Assembly: GCA_964534745.1 (NCBI GenBank)
Contig: CAZHQW010000009.1
Location: forward strand, 15,422 to 79,421
DNA length: 64,000 nt
Direction: 5' to 3'
From: G020354785 sp964534745
GTDB taxonomy: Bacteria; Bacteroidota; Bacteroidia; Bacteroidales; UBA10428
Every line of letters starts with the position of its first letter. Position 1 is the first letter of the stretch. Under the pieces are notes generated by a model. It made no database searches. It worked only from the letters and a program-made list of their open reading frames with translations, and was not told the DNA's origin. A program made the position numbers and the translations under genes. Positions 52,708-61,975 of this stretch are shown here, piece by piece.

Positions 52708-53856
52708 ATGGATATTCAAATAATTGAAGTCAGGAACAGGCGGCATTTGAAAACCTTTATCTATCTTCCTGCCGAAATTCATAAAACTCATAAAAACTGG
52801 GTACCTCCGATATATATTGATGACCGGAATTTTTTCAATCCCCGCAGGAACCGGTCTTTCACTTATTGCGACACCATACTTCTGCTTGCAATGAAAGGTA
52901 AGAAGGCCACAGGGCGCATCATGGGCATTATTAATCATAAATACAATGAGGCACATAGTGAGCGTGATGCAAGGTTCTGTTTTATGGAAACTTATGATGA
53001 GCCCGACGTTGCCCGGGCCCTTTTGCTGGCTGTCGAAAATTGGGCACTTTCAAAGAAGATGACAAAAATGGTGGGTCCACTCGGTTTCTCGGACAAGGAT
53101 CCACAAGGTATGCTCATAGAGGGATTTGATGAGCCCATGGTTATTGCAACCAACTGCAATTTCCCATACCAGGTAGCCCTTCTTGAAAATGAGGGTTACA
53201 TAAAACATGTCGATCTTGTTGTTTATAAGCTGTTCACACCTGAGCACATACCCTTATTCTACAGGGAAATATATGAAAGAGTAATAAGAAACAACAGTAT
53301 AAACCTTCATAATTTCAAATTCCGCAGGGAGCTGAAGCCATATATCAGGCCTGTACTGCGTCTCGTAAACCAGACTTTCAGGGATATATACGCCTTCATA
53401 CCCATGGACGAAAAAGAAATGGACGATTATGCAAGGCGTTACCTCTCCATACTGGATCCGAGATTTATTAAATTGGTGACAAATAATAAAAATGAAGTGA
53501 TAGCTTTTATAGTAGGCATGCCTGACATAAGCCAGGGCATCCGAAGCTGTAAGGGCCACATTTTCCCGTTCGGGCTTTTAAAAATATTATACCACCAGAA
53601 AAGAACAAAACAGCTGAACCTTCTGCTGGGAGGTATACGTGAAGATTTCCAGAATATCGGTATAGATGCTGTATTGGGTGTCAAAATGATTGAAGAGGCA
53701 CACAGGGCCGGACTTAAATATATAGACAGCCACCTTGAGCTTGAAGACAATACCAAGATGAGAGCAGAGATGGAACGTATGAACGGCAAGGTATACAAGA
53801 AATACCGTATATATAAAAAGAATCTGGTTAATACCAGGATACTTACAAATAATTAA
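52708..53856 (+). CDS. GNAT-fold acyltransferase-like protein
   Basis: A 382-residue protein with two GNAT-like halves. The opening EVRNRRHLKTFIYLPAEIHK with NWVPPIYIDDRNFFNPRRN is characteristic of a widespread, uncharacterised GNAT-like family. MGPLGFSDKDP-type sequence (VGPLGFSDKDPQGMLIEGFD) and GGIREDFQNIGIDAVLGVKM with DSHLELEDNTKMRAEMERMN close the pattern; the latter is a C-terminal acyl-CoA-site-like segment. Substrate unknown. It is 34 bp downstream of parC and may be read through from it. Confidence 0.75.
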   Translation: MDIQIIEVRNRRHLKTFIYLPAEIHKTHKNWVPPIYIDDRNFFNPRRNRSFTYCDTILLLAMKGKKATGRIMGIINHKYNEAHSERDARFCFMETYDEPDVARALLLAVENWALSKKMTKMVGPLGFSDKDPQGMLIEGFDEPMVIATNCNFPYQVALLENEGYIKHVDLVVYKLFTPEHIPLFYREIYERVIRNNSINLHNFKFRRELKPYIRPVLRLVNQTFRDIYAFIPMDEKEMDDYARRYLSILDPRFIKLVTNNKNEVIAFIVGMPDISQGIRSCKGHIFPFGLLKILYHQKRTKQLNLLLGGIREDFQNIGIDAVLGVKMIEEAHRAGLKYIDSHLELEDNTKMRAEMERMNGKVYKKYRIYKKNLVNTRILTNN

Positions 53857-53876
53857 TAATCCTTAAAAAATATACC

Positions 53877-54099
53877 ATGACAGCAAAATCAATCAGAACA
53901 ATAGCTTTTATAGTTTTACTGGTGCACGGCGTGGGACTTTGCAGGGAGTGGTAACCGGACTTGGTTTTAAGATGAAAAAATTATCGGCATCTTATTCATG
54001 GTTCTTTGGCAGACAACTTGGCAAAACAATATCAAGGGTTTTATGTTTTATATTTTATTCAATATTGTTTTCGGCCCACTGGCCTTCGCAAGTCTTTAA
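53877..54099 (+). pseudogene. frameshifted small membrane-protein gene
   Basis: Frame 1 from ATG 53877 reads MTAKSIRTIAFIVLLVHGVG and stops after CREW at 53952. A shift near 53938-53942 restores a sensible continuation, QGVVTGLGFKMKKLSASYSW then FGRQLGKTISRVLCFI. A second shift near 54053 gives a hydrophobic end, LFNIVFGPLAFASL, with TAA at 54097. The joined protein resembles small multi-helix membrane proteins with an HG-x-G-x-x-QG segment after the first helix (from memory, family unnamed). At least one and probably two frameshifts break it; sequencing error is possible. Confidence 0.6.
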
Positions 54100-54105
54100 T
54101 GAATA

Positions 54106-54585
54106 ATGAATCCACACAAATACATATTTATTATTCGCTGCAGTATAATGATTCTCTGTATTATGACATATACTGCAGGCCGGCAAATAATAGCACAAAA
54201 TGAAACTGCGGTCAGGGAATATTTTATTAAAGGATGGGTATTAGGGGAGGATGGGAATCCGCTGGTCGATAAGAAGATTTTTCTGGCTTGCTGCTCAAGT
54301 AAAAGAAAATGCGATGTAATATTGGCAGATGACATGGAGGGCGATTCAACTGCCGCCGTCAGTCCTTTTGGTTATACAGACGAAGAAGGGGTATTTGAAA
54401 TTAAGTTCGACCCGGATTTTATAGCAGAAACAGCTGGTGACTGCAGATTTCTGAGCCTAGGAATTATTTATGATAAGGCTCTGGTGAAGCTGAAAAAAGA
54501 TGAACTTGGTGTTTTATTTTTCCCCGATCAACTTGATGCCGGCACTGAACTGGATTTTGGTGAACTGGTTTTTGCTCCTAGGTAA
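54106..54585 (+). CDS. secreted hypothetical protein with Ig-like fold features
   Basis: A 159-residue protein with an N-terminal signal (IFIIRCSIMILCIMTYTAG). The mature part reads EYFIKGWVLGEDGNPLVDKK, later GYTDEEGVFEIKFDPDF and LGIIYDKALVKL: the G-x-V-x-x-x-x-G-x-P and T-D-x-x-G-x-F spacing is that of a carboxypeptidase-regulatory-like beta-sandwich. Three cysteines occur in LACCSSKRKC. No enzyme motif is seen and no family name is assigned. It starts seven bases after the pseudogene's last stop and converges with the arabinose regulator gene. Function unknown. Confidence 0.6.
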   Translation: MNPHKYIFIIRCSIMILCIMTYTAGRQIIAQNETAVREYFIKGWVLGEDGNPLVDKKIFLACCSSKRKCDVILADDMEGDSTAAVSPFGYTDEEGVFEIKFDPDFIAETAGDCRFLSLGIIYDKALVKLKKDELGVLFFPDQLDAGTELDFGELVFAPR

Positions 54586-54607
54586 TACCTGGCATTTAAA
54601 ACATATC

Positions 54608-55291
54608 CTACTGTTTAACTATTCTCTCATGGATAAATTCCTGTGAATGCTTTTTGAAGCGGTAAAGGAAAGCACCTTTTTTAGAATCCGTAGTATTTTT
54701 TGCTTCCAGCTTTTCAAGCACTTTTAATGACAGTATTTTTTTCCTGAAATTTCCGGGGTCAAAGTTGCGCTGAAAAATGGCTTCATAAAGAGTGCGAAGC
54801 TGCAATATTGTGAATTTTTCAGGCAGTAATTTTTCCCCTATCAGTGTATAACTTGCTTTTTGCTTAAGCTTCTCATGTGCATGTTCAACCATCGTGCTAT
54901 GGTCAAATATTAAGTCAGGTTTCTTTGAGAATGTCCACCATACTGCACCGTGCTTCCTGATAAGGTCCTTATCATGCCTGTCAATACGGATCATGGCATA
55001 AAAAGCTATGCTGATAACTCTTCCCCCGGGGTCCCTTTCGGGATCGGAGAATACATGTACCTGTTCCAGATAGATATCTTTAAGTCCGGTTATCTGCAAC
55101 AGCACACGCTCAGCTGCTTTCTCAGCCGTTTCATTTTCCTGTACCCATCCTCCCATAAGGGACCATTCACCAAGGGCAGGCGGAAATTTTCTTTTTGCCA
55201 GCAATATTTTCAGCTTATCGTTTTCATATCCGAAAATTATGCAATCTACTGCCACATGGTGTTTAGGGTGCTTATATACTGAAACAGGCAT
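54608..55291 (-). CDS. araR: AraR-like NUDIX-family transcriptional regulator of arabinose use
   Basis: A 227-residue protein: a NUDIX domain (~8-150) followed by a winged helix (FTILQLRTLYEAIFQRNFDP, NFRKKILSLKVLEKL). The NUDIX box (47-69) reads GGWVQENETAEKAAERVLLQ and then ITGL: Gly and Glu positions are kept, but the catalytic R-E-U-x-E-E is R-V-L-L-Q-I, so hydrolysis is probably lost. This architecture is that of NrtR/AraR regulators; in Bacteroides thetaiotaomicron AraR of this family represses arabinose genes and responds to L-arabinose. Here it is the last gene of the arabinose operon, 15 bp after galM, consistent with autoregulation through the palindrome before araA. Confidence 0.85.
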   Translation of the reverse strand: MPVSVYKHPKHHVAVDCIIFGYENDKLKILLAKRKFPPALGEWSLMGGWVQENETAEKAAERVLLQITGLKDIYLEQVHVFSDPERDPGGRVISIAFYAMIRIDRHDKDLIRKHGAVWWTFSKKPDLIFDHSTMVEHAHEKLKQKASYTLIGEKLLPEKFTILQLRTLYEAIFQRNFDPGNFRKKILSLKVLEKLEAKNTTDSKKGAFLYRFKKHSQEFIHERIVKQ

Positions 55292-55306
55292 GAGGGAATT
55301 AATATT

Positions 55307-56440
55307 CTATAATGTATAAAATTTAAAAACTGACAGCTGCATGTACTTTTCTCCCGGCTTTAATACTGTTGACGGGAAGTTAGGATGATTGGGCGAATCT
55401 GGATAATGCTGTGGTTCAATGGCCAGGGCGGATCTTTTATAATAAGGCTTTCCTGACTTACCCTTTACTGACCCGTCCATGAAATTTCCACTATAAAACT
55501 GGAAGGCCGGTTCTGTAGTATAAATTTCCAATACCCTTCCTGATGTCTCTTCCCAAAGTCTTACTGCGAGAGTAAGGGCTCCGGCAGTGTCTTTATTAAT
55601 TACCCAGTTATGATCATAGCCCTTGCCAAAAGCCAGCTGCTCGTCAGGCATACCTATATCCTTCCCGATTTGCTTGCCGGTTGTGAAATCAAGAGGAGTA
55701 CCTGCAACAGGAACTATCTCACCTGTAGGTATAAGCTCACTGTTCACCGGTGTAAAAAAACTGGCATTGGCCTTAAGGTAATGATCAAGGATAGTAGTGT
55801 CCCCTTCTCCTTTTAAATTGAAATAGCTGTGGTTCGACAGGTTTATTACAGTCGGCTTATCTGTCGTAGCCTCGTATTCCATTTTCAGCTCGTTGTTATC
55901 AGTGAGAGTATATATTTTTTTTACTGTCAGGTTGCCGGGATATCCTTCTTCACCGTCAGGTGAAAGATATGTCAGGATAAGTGAGTTGCCTTCCTGCTGT
56001 GCTTCCCAGACCTTTTTGTCAAATCCCTTGTTGCCCCCGTGGAGAGTATTATTGCCATCATTAAGATACAGGGTGTATTCTTTACCTTCGAGGCTGAATT
56101 TACCTTTGTTAATCCTGTTGGCATAACGTCCAACAATACATCCCAGGTACATTTTCTCATCGATGTAATCGTCTATACCATCAAAGCCAAGTACTATGTC
56201 GGCTGACTGTCCGTTCCTGTCAGGAGTACACAGGGCGACTATGCGTGCCCCGAAGTTAGTTATATAAACCTTTATTCCGTTTTTATTCTCCAGCATGAAC
56301 AGGCTCACTTTCCTGCCATCCACTTCTTTTTCAAATGATTCCTTTTTGATAGTGCATGTATCACCGGTATTTTTATCACTTACTTTTGATTTGCATGCTA
56401 CCAGGGTAACAATAAATAAGAAGAATACTAATTTTTTCAT
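55307..56440 (-). CDS. galM: aldose 1-epimerase (mutarotase), exported lipoprotein
   Basis: A 377-residue mutarotase that interconverts alpha and beta anomers of sugars. Lipobox VTLVAC with Cys16 predicts a lipoprotein, so it acts outside the cytoplasm. Family motifs are NLSNHSYFNLKGEGDTTILD (catalytic His), RYANRINKGKFSLEGKEY, LHGGNKGFDKKVWEA and LAIEPQHYPDSPNHPNFPST (catalytic Glu). Its place in the arabinose operon suggests it prepares arabinose released by the GH51 enzyme for transport. It is 45 bp downstream of araB. Confidence 0.94.
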   Translation of the reverse strand: MKKLVFFLFIVTLVACKSKVSDKNTGDTCTIKKESFEKEVDGRKVSLFMLENKNGIKVYITNFGARIVALCTPDRNGQSADIVLGFDGIDDYIDEKMYLGCIVGRYANRINKGKFSLEGKEYTLYLNDGNNTLHGGNKGFDKKVWEAQQEGNSLILTYLSPDGEEGYPGNLTVKKIYTLTDNNELKMEYEATTDKPTVINLSNHSYFNLKGEGDTTILDHYLKANASFFTPVNSELIPTGEIVPVAGTPLDFTTGKQIGKDIGMPDEQLAFGKGYDHNWVINKDTAGALTLAVRLWEETSGRVLEIYTTEPAFQFYSGNFMDGSVKGKSGKPYYKRSALAIEPQHYPDSPNHPNFPSTVLKPGEKYMQLSVFKFYTL

Positions 56441-56485
56441 AGGATTGATTTTTATATAAGTATTATTTTGGTTTAGCAGTATTTA

Positions 56486-58162
56486 TTATGTCAGTTCTGT
56501 CTCTATGAATCTTCCAAGCTTTGTATATTTTTCATATATTTTCTTGTATTTTTGGGCATTCGCGGGATCGGGCCGGTATTCCTTTTCAAAGCCGCTTCCC
56601 ATTTTTTCTTTTGCCTGGTCGAATGTAGTGTAGATACCTCCGGCAACGGCGGCTGCCATAGCTGAGCCGAGTGCGCAGGCCTGTTCCGAAGAGGCAACTA
56701 TTATGGGCTTGTTCAGGACATCGGCCAGCACCTGCATTACGAAACCTGATTTTTTTGCAACTCCCCCCAGTGCGATGATGCCATCTATTCTTACTCCCTG
56801 TTCGATGAACCTTTCAACAATGGCCCTGGCTCCGTATGCGGTAGCTTCAACAAGAGCCCTGAACACGCGCGGGGCGTCAGAGCCCAGGGACAGGCCGGCA
56901 ATAGCTCCTTTGAGAGCCTGGTTGGCATCGGGAGTCCTGCGTCCGTTCATCCAGTCAAGTGCCAGCACTCCGCTTTCATCAACAGGCAGCCTTGAAGCTT
57001 TTTCCGACAATACAGGTATAAGCCTGTCAGAGATGTCCCTTATAAATGCGTTTTTAATATTATTATCGAGTTCATTGTTTTGCTGCAGAATATTTTCTAT
57101 GGGCCACAATAACAGTTCCCTGAACCAGGCATACACATCGCCGAAAGCCGATTGTCCCGCCTCAAGGCCTATAAGTCCGGGCAGCACGGAACCGTCTACC
57201 TGTCCGCATATGCCTCTTACAAGCTTATCACCAACTTCTTCCTTCGGTGCAGTGAGTATGTCACAGGTAGAAGTGCCGACTATTTTACAAAGGTAATAGG
57301 GCTTTATTTCACCACCCACAGCACCGAGGTGGGCATCAAAAGCCCCGATACCGACCGTAACATTTTCGGGAAGCCCCAGTCTACTTGCCCATTCGGTTGT
57401 GATCTTTCCAGCCTGCATGTCAATAGTATACGTGTCTTTATATAATCTTTCCCGGAGTCCGCTTAGCAGCGGATCAACGGCTGCAAGAAATTCTTCGGAC
57501 GGCAATCCGCCCCATTTTTCGTGCCACATAGCTTTGTGGCCGGCAGCGCATCTGCTTCTTTTTATTTTATCTGCCGATTCAACACCGGTCAGCAATGCAG
57601 GTATCCAGTCACAATGCTCGACCCACGAATATGCAGCCTCACGTACTGCCCTATTTTTGCGCAACATGTATAATATCTTTGCCCAGAACCATTCCGAGCT
57701 GTATACGCCGCCTTCATACATTGTATAATCAATGCCGCCCCAGTTCTTTGCTTTAATGTTTATTTCCTCTGCCTCCTTTACTGCAGTGTGGTCTTTCCAT
57801 AGCACGAACATGGCATCCGGATTTTCTTCAAATCCCCTGGTCAGTGACAGGGGTACCCCCTTTTCATTAACGGCCACAGGTGTTGAGCCTGTAGTATCAA
57901 GAGATATCGCTGCTATATTTTTTGTAACAGAGGGACTGCACTTTTCAGTCAGTTCCCGCACAGTATATTCCAGGCCCTCAATATAGTCAAGAGGATGCTG
58001 CCTGAACATGTTATCGGCAGGTGAGCAGTACCTGCCTTTTTCCCAGCGCGGATAGTAAAAAACCGAAGATTCAACTTCTTTGCCACTGGAAGCATCTACA
58101 AGGATCGACCTTATCGAGTCTGTCCCGTAATCCACTCCGATTGTGTATTTTGCTGAACTCAT
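56486..58162 (-). CDS. araB: ribulokinase
   Basis: A 558-residue FGGY-family kinase phosphorylating L-ribulose. N-terminal YTIGVDYGTDSIRSILVD is the phosphate-1 motif; GIGAFDAHLGAVGGEIKPYY, KIVGTSTCDILTA and LDWMNGRRTPDANQALKGAI (substrate and ATP region) with ALGGVAKKSGFVMQVLADVL complete the family. The length is close to E. coli AraB (566). It acts between AraA and AraD; GH51 lies 18 bp upstream and galM downstream. Confidence 0.96.
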   Translation of the reverse strand: MSSAKYTIGVDYGTDSIRSILVDASSGKEVESSVFYYPRWEKGRYCSPADNMFRQHPLDYIEGLEYTVRELTEKCSPSVTKNIAAISLDTTGSTPVAVNEKGVPLSLTRGFEENPDAMFVLWKDHTAVKEAEEINIKAKNWGGIDYTMYEGGVYSSEWFWAKILYMLRKNRAVREAAYSWVEHCDWIPALLTGVESADKIKRSRCAAGHKAMWHEKWGGLPSEEFLAAVDPLLSGLRERLYKDTYTIDMQAGKITTEWASRLGLPENVTVGIGAFDAHLGAVGGEIKPYYLCKIVGTSTCDILTAPKEEVGDKLVRGICGQVDGSVLPGLIGLEAGQSAFGDVYAWFRELLLWPIENILQQNNELDNNIKNAFIRDISDRLIPVLSEKASRLPVDESGVLALDWMNGRRTPDANQALKGAIAGLSLGSDAPRVFRALVEATAYGARAIVERFIEQGVRIDGIIALGGVAKKSGFVMQVLADVLNKPIIVASSEQACALGSAMAAAVAGGIYTTFDQAKEKMGSGFEKEYRPDPANAQKYKKIYEKYTKLGRFIETELT

Positions 58163-58180
58163 AATAGTCTGTAAAAGTGT

Positions 58181-59728
58181 TTAAATAGTTTTAAGGGTAA
58201 GCAATACTACCGACTTTGACGGCAGATCTATCTCGATACTGTTTCCCGCCTGTCTGAAATTTGTAAAATCCTTTATATTGACAGTCTCCTCTTTATCAAA
58301 GTCATTATATGAATTTATTTTTTCTGCAGTGATAACACTTGCAGAAACAACATCAATCTTACCTCCGTTTTGTAAGCTTATGGACGTCCTGATATTTCTA
58401 CCGGGATTCACATTTGTGACGGTAATATTGATCTCCCCGTTTTTATTTTCAGATGCTGAGGCCGACAGTGCCGGTATTTTTTCGTTATTGTTTTCATAAT
58501 CCTCACATTTTATATCCAGGGGCAGCAGCAGTGCATCCCTGTGTACCTTGTACATTTTAAACACATAAAATGAAGGGGTTTTCACAAGCTTATCCTCCCT
58601 CGTAAGAACCATAGACTGCAGCACATTCACCGTCTGCGCAATATTTGCCATTTTTACCCTTCTGCAATTGTTGTTAAATATGTTAAGGTACAACGATGCC
58701 GATATTGCATCCCGCAAAGTATTCTGCTGGTATAGAAATGAGGGATTTGTTCCCGGCTCGGGATCATGCCAGTTTCCCCACTCATCAGCCATAAGCCCTA
58801 TTTTTCCTTCCGGGTCGTATTTGTCCATAATAGCTATATGTTGCTTTAGCGTATTTTCCATCATCATATTTTTTTTCACGGTAAGGAACCAGTCATCTTT
58901 GTTAAAGTCAGTGGCAGATCCTTTTTCACTCCAGTTATGGCATACGGTATAATGATGGTAGGAGTATCCGTTAATAAGGTGCCTATAGTTCACAATATTT
59001 TTCATGACCGTTTCTGTCCATTCCAGGTCGGAATCTATTCCACTGCTGGCAACTTTATAATTAACCCGGCAAAAGGTTGAGTATTTTTTAAACAATGATG
59101 AATAATAAGAAGGATCCATGTTTCCGCCACAGCCCCAGCTTTCGTTGCCTATACCCCAGAATTTTACCTGCCATGGCTCTTCCCTGCCGTTTTGTTTCCT
59201 TAGCCTTGTAATATGACTGTCTTTGTCAGACGTAACGTATTCGGCCCACTCCGCAGCCTCACGTACCGTGCCGCTGCCCACGTTTATAGCAATGTAGGGC
59301 TCGGCGCCAATAATATCGCAAAGATCAAGAAACTCATGAGTGCCAAAGCTGTTGTCTTCTGTAACATAGCCCCAGGAGAAATTAGTTATGGGAGGTCTTT
59401 TTTCTTTCGGTCCAATACCGTTTTTCCAGTGATAATTATCTGCAAAGCATCCGCCGGGCCATCTAAGCACAGGGACTTCAATTTCTTTCAGGGCCTCTAT
59501 AATATCGTTTCTGATACCGCGGGTGTTGGGTATAGGTGAGTCTTCACCCACCCATATACCGTCATATATACAACGGCCCAGATGCTCGGCAAAATGGCCG
59601 TATATATACCTGCTTATAGTGTCTTTTCCTTCTTCTGACCTAATAACTATGCTGTTTTCATGATTACAGGCTGATAATGCCATAGCGGCCAGCAGCAATA
59701 CAAAGACTGGTTTCATTAATTTTCTCAT
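58181..59728 (-). CDS. abfA: alpha-L-arabinofuranosidase, GH51, surface lipoprotein
   Basis: A 515-residue glycoside hydrolase that removes terminal alpha-L-arabinofuranose from arabinan or arabinoxylan. A lipoprotein signal ends MALSAC (Cys21). The acid/base is Glu196 in KFWGIGNESWGCGG and the nucleophile Glu316 in IGLMADEWGNWHDP. RWPGGCFADNYHWKNGIGP is another GH51 hallmark. The C-terminal beta-sandwich (~400-515) closes the usual layout. It is in the middle of the arabinose operon (araD 5 bp upstream, araB 18 bp downstream), so release and catabolism are coupled. Confidence 0.95.
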   Translation of the reverse strand: MRKLMKPVFVLLLAAMALSACNHENSIVIRSEEGKDTISRYIYGHFAEHLGRCIYDGIWVGEDSPIPNTRGIRNDIIEALKEIEVPVLRWPGGCFADNYHWKNGIGPKEKRPPITNFSWGYVTEDNSFGTHEFLDLCDIIGAEPYIAINVGSGTVREAAEWAEYVTSDKDSHITRLRKQNGREEPWQVKFWGIGNESWGCGGNMDPSYYSSLFKKYSTFCRVNYKVASSGIDSDLEWTETVMKNIVNYRHLINGYSYHHYTVCHNWSEKGSATDFNKDDWFLTVKKNMMMENTLKQHIAIMDKYDPEGKIGLMADEWGNWHDPEPGTNPSFLYQQNTLRDAISASLYLNIFNNNCRRVKMANIAQTVNVLQSMVLTREDKLVKTPSFYVFKMYKVHRDALLLPLDIKCEDYENNNEKIPALSASASENKNGEINITVTNVNPGRNIRTSISLQNGGKIDVVSASVITAEKINSYNDFDKEETVNIKDFTNFRQAGNSIEIDLPSKSVVLLTLKTI

Positions 59729-59733
59729 GTTGT

Positions 59734-60435
59734 TTATTGGTTATGTTTGTCGTCTTGTCCGTAATAAGCATCTTTACCGTGTTTACGCAGGTAATGTTTG
59801 TCAAGAAGGTACTTATCCACAGGTTTTATATTACCGAGAACTTCCGTGTTGAAGGCCATTTTTGCTATATCCTCAAGTATAATGGCATTATGCACAGCAT
59901 CCTCAGGATCGGCACCCCAGGTAAAAGGTCCGTGTCCGTTTACAAGTACTCCGGGCACAGCCAAATAATCGAGAGTTTTAAATCTTTCAGCTATAACCCT
60001 GCCCGTATTCTGTTCATAGTTATTTTCAATCTCTTTTCTTGTCAGCTTTCGTGTACAGGGTATTTCACCGTAGAAGTAATCGGCATGGGTGGTCCCGTAT
60101 GGTGGAATTGCCCTTCCGCTCTGTGCCCAGCTTGTTGCCCATTCACTATGTGTATGGACAACCGCACCCGTTTTTACGAAGCTTTTATATAAATACAGGT
60201 GTGTAGGTGTATCTGACGAAGGTCTTAGCCTGCCTTCAACAATTTTGCCGTCAATGTCAACCACTACCAGATTATCAACTCTCATTTCCTCATAGGGGAC
60301 ACCGCTGGGCTTAATAACTACAAGTCCCTTTTCACGTTCAATACCACTGACATTTCCCCATGTAAATGTAACCAGCCCGTATTTTACAAGGTTAAGGTTA
60401 GCTTGCAGCACTTTATTTTTTAGTTCTTTAAGCAC
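59734..60435 (-). CDS. araD: L-ribulose-5-phosphate 4-epimerase
   Basis: A 233-residue class II aldolase-fold epimerase forming D-xylulose 5-phosphate. Motifs are LVTFTWGNVSGIE, VIKPSGVPYEEM, the zinc pair H-x-H in VVHTHSEWATSWAQ, the third zinc His region at GVLVNGHGPFTWG, and AHNAIIL-like AVHNAIILEDIAKMA. The start codon is GTG (60435) and the N-terminus MLKELKNKVLQANL matches the family. It has 29 bp to araA and 5 bp to the GH51 gene, within the operon. Confidence 0.96.
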   Translation of the reverse strand: MLKELKNKVLQANLNLVKYGLVTFTWGNVSGIEREKGLVVIKPSGVPYEEMRVDNLVVVDIDGKIVEGRLRPSSDTPTHLYLYKSFVKTGAVVHTHSEWATSWAQSGRAIPPYGTTHADYFYGEIPCTRKLTRKEIENNYEQNTGRVIAERFKTLDYLAVPGVLVNGHGPFTWGADPEDAVHNAIILEDIAKMAFNTEVLGNIKPVDKYLLDKHYLRKHGKDAYYGQDDKHNQ

Positions 60436-60464
60436 TATAATAAATATTTAATAAAAAGGTTTAA

Positions 60465-61970
60465 TTACCGTATGCCCTTTGAAAAATAGTAATAGACTTC
60501 GTTTAACCTTATCTCTTTTTTAAAATCTCTAATCGTTGTTTTTTCATCTATAACAAGGCACTCAATACCGGCCATTTCTGCCAGGTCAACGATGTGATCA
60601 ACGGAAAGGGACTGTGTAAATGCTGTATGGTGTGCTCCGCCAGCCAGTATCCATGCTCCGGCAGCAGTTTTCAAATCGGGCATTGGAGTCCACAGTATTC
60701 TGGCCACTGGAAGATTTGGCAGGTTGGGGGTTGTACCAACATATACCTTATTTACCAGCATCCGGTAGCGGTTCCCCATATCCATAAGTGCTATATTCAG
60801 TGCATTGCCTTCCGGGGCCTTAAATACCAGTCGTGCCGGATCAGCTTTGCCCCCGATAGACAGCGGGTGCACTTCAAGCGAAGGCTTTCCTGCTGCAACG
60901 GAAGGGCATACTTCGAGCATATGTGCGCCAAGCACCTGCATCGCTTTTGGATCAAGATGATAGGTATAATCTTCCATAAACGACGTCCCGCCCTTGAGTC
61001 CGTTTGCCATAACCTTCACCACCCTCACAAGGGCAGCTGTTTTCCAGTCTCCCTCTGCCCCGAATCCGTATCCTTCATGCATAAGCCTCTGCACCGCCAA
61101 TCCGGGCAGCTGGCTTAATCCGTGCAAATCCTCAAACGTTGTTGTAAATGCATTATAGCGCCCAGATTCGAGAAAAGACCTCATTCCCGCTTCTATCCTG
61201 GCCGCTTCCTTTATTGACCTGTCATAATCAGGATCTTTAAGTATTGCTGCTGCAATTTCATATTGCTCCTTATATTCATCGATCAAAGAATCAACAGTAC
61301 TTCCAGGGACGCCATTCACGGATGCTACCAGATCTCCTATTCCATAACCGTCAACTGACACTCCGAACTGTATTTCCGCAGAGACCTTATTGCCTTCGGT
61401 AACTGCTACGCTCCTCATATTATCGCCGAAACGGGCAACCTTGAGTACCGATAGTTCGTGCCTGCCCATTGCTGCCCGGCACCATACATCAAGCTCCTCT
61501 ATCACTTGCGGATCTTTCCAATGCCCAACAATTACTTTCCTGTCGATGCCCATCCGGGCATTAATAAAACCGAATTCCCTTCCTCCGTGAGCCGACTGGT
61601 TAAGGTTCATGAAGTCCATGTCAATATCTTTCCAGGGTATATCCCTGTTGAACTGTGTATGCAAATGGATAAAAGGTTTTGTAAGATATTTTAGACCTGT
61701 GATCCACATTTTTGCAGGTGAAAAGGTATGCATCCACGCTATAAGTCCGATACAGTTCTCGGAGCTGCTTGCCTGCATACAAGTTTTGCGTATAGATTCA
61801 GGGGTTGTCAGGACAGACTTGAATATGATTTTTACCGGTGATTTAATGGAATCTGAAAGGCCTGCAACAATTTCTTTTGAATTGGCTTCGACTTTTTTCA
61901 GGGTATCCTCTCCGTAAAGATGCTGGCTTCCAGTAATAAACCACAGCTCAAAGATTTTTGTTTCTTTCAT
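60465..61970 (-). CDS. araA: L-arabinose isomerase
   Basis: A 501-residue Mn-dependent isomerase converting L-arabinose to L-ribulose; E. coli AraA is 500. Signatures are ELWFITGSQHLYGEDTLKKV at the N-terminus, WMHTFSPAKMWITGLKYLTK, LHTQFNRDIPW, GFGAEGDWKTAALVRVVKVM, FMEDYTYHLDP and AHHTAFTQSLSVDHIVDLAE. It is the first gene of the operon. Directly before its ATG (5 bp) is a perfect palindrome at 61976-62002, the probable operator. Confidence 0.97.
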   Translation of the reverse strand: MKETKIFELWFITGSQHLYGEDTLKKVEANSKEIVAGLSDSIKSPVKIIFKSVLTTPESIRKTCMQASSSENCIGLIAWMHTFSPAKMWITGLKYLTKPFIHLHTQFNRDIPWKDIDMDFMNLNQSAHGGREFGFINARMGIDRKVIVGHWKDPQVIEELDVWCRAAMGRHELSVLKVARFGDNMRSVAVTEGNKVSAEIQFGVSVDGYGIGDLVASVNGVPGSTVDSLIDEYKEQYEIAAAILKDPDYDRSIKEAARIEAGMRSFLESGRYNAFTTTFEDLHGLSQLPGLAVQRLMHEGYGFGAEGDWKTAALVRVVKVMANGLKGGTSFMEDYTYHLDPKAMQVLGAHMLEVCPSVAAGKPSLEVHPLSIGGKADPARLVFKAPEGNALNIALMDMGNRYRMLVNKVYVGTTPNLPNLPVARILWTPMPDLKTAAGAWILAGGAHHTAFTQSLSVDHIVDLAEMAGIECLVIDEKTTIRDFKKEIRLNEVYYYFSKGIR

Positions 61971-61975
61971 AATTT

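Noticed and set aside
56703..57296. 197-codon plus-strand frame inside araB
   Set aside because: Antisense shadow of a well-conserved kinase gene with no domain pattern of its own.
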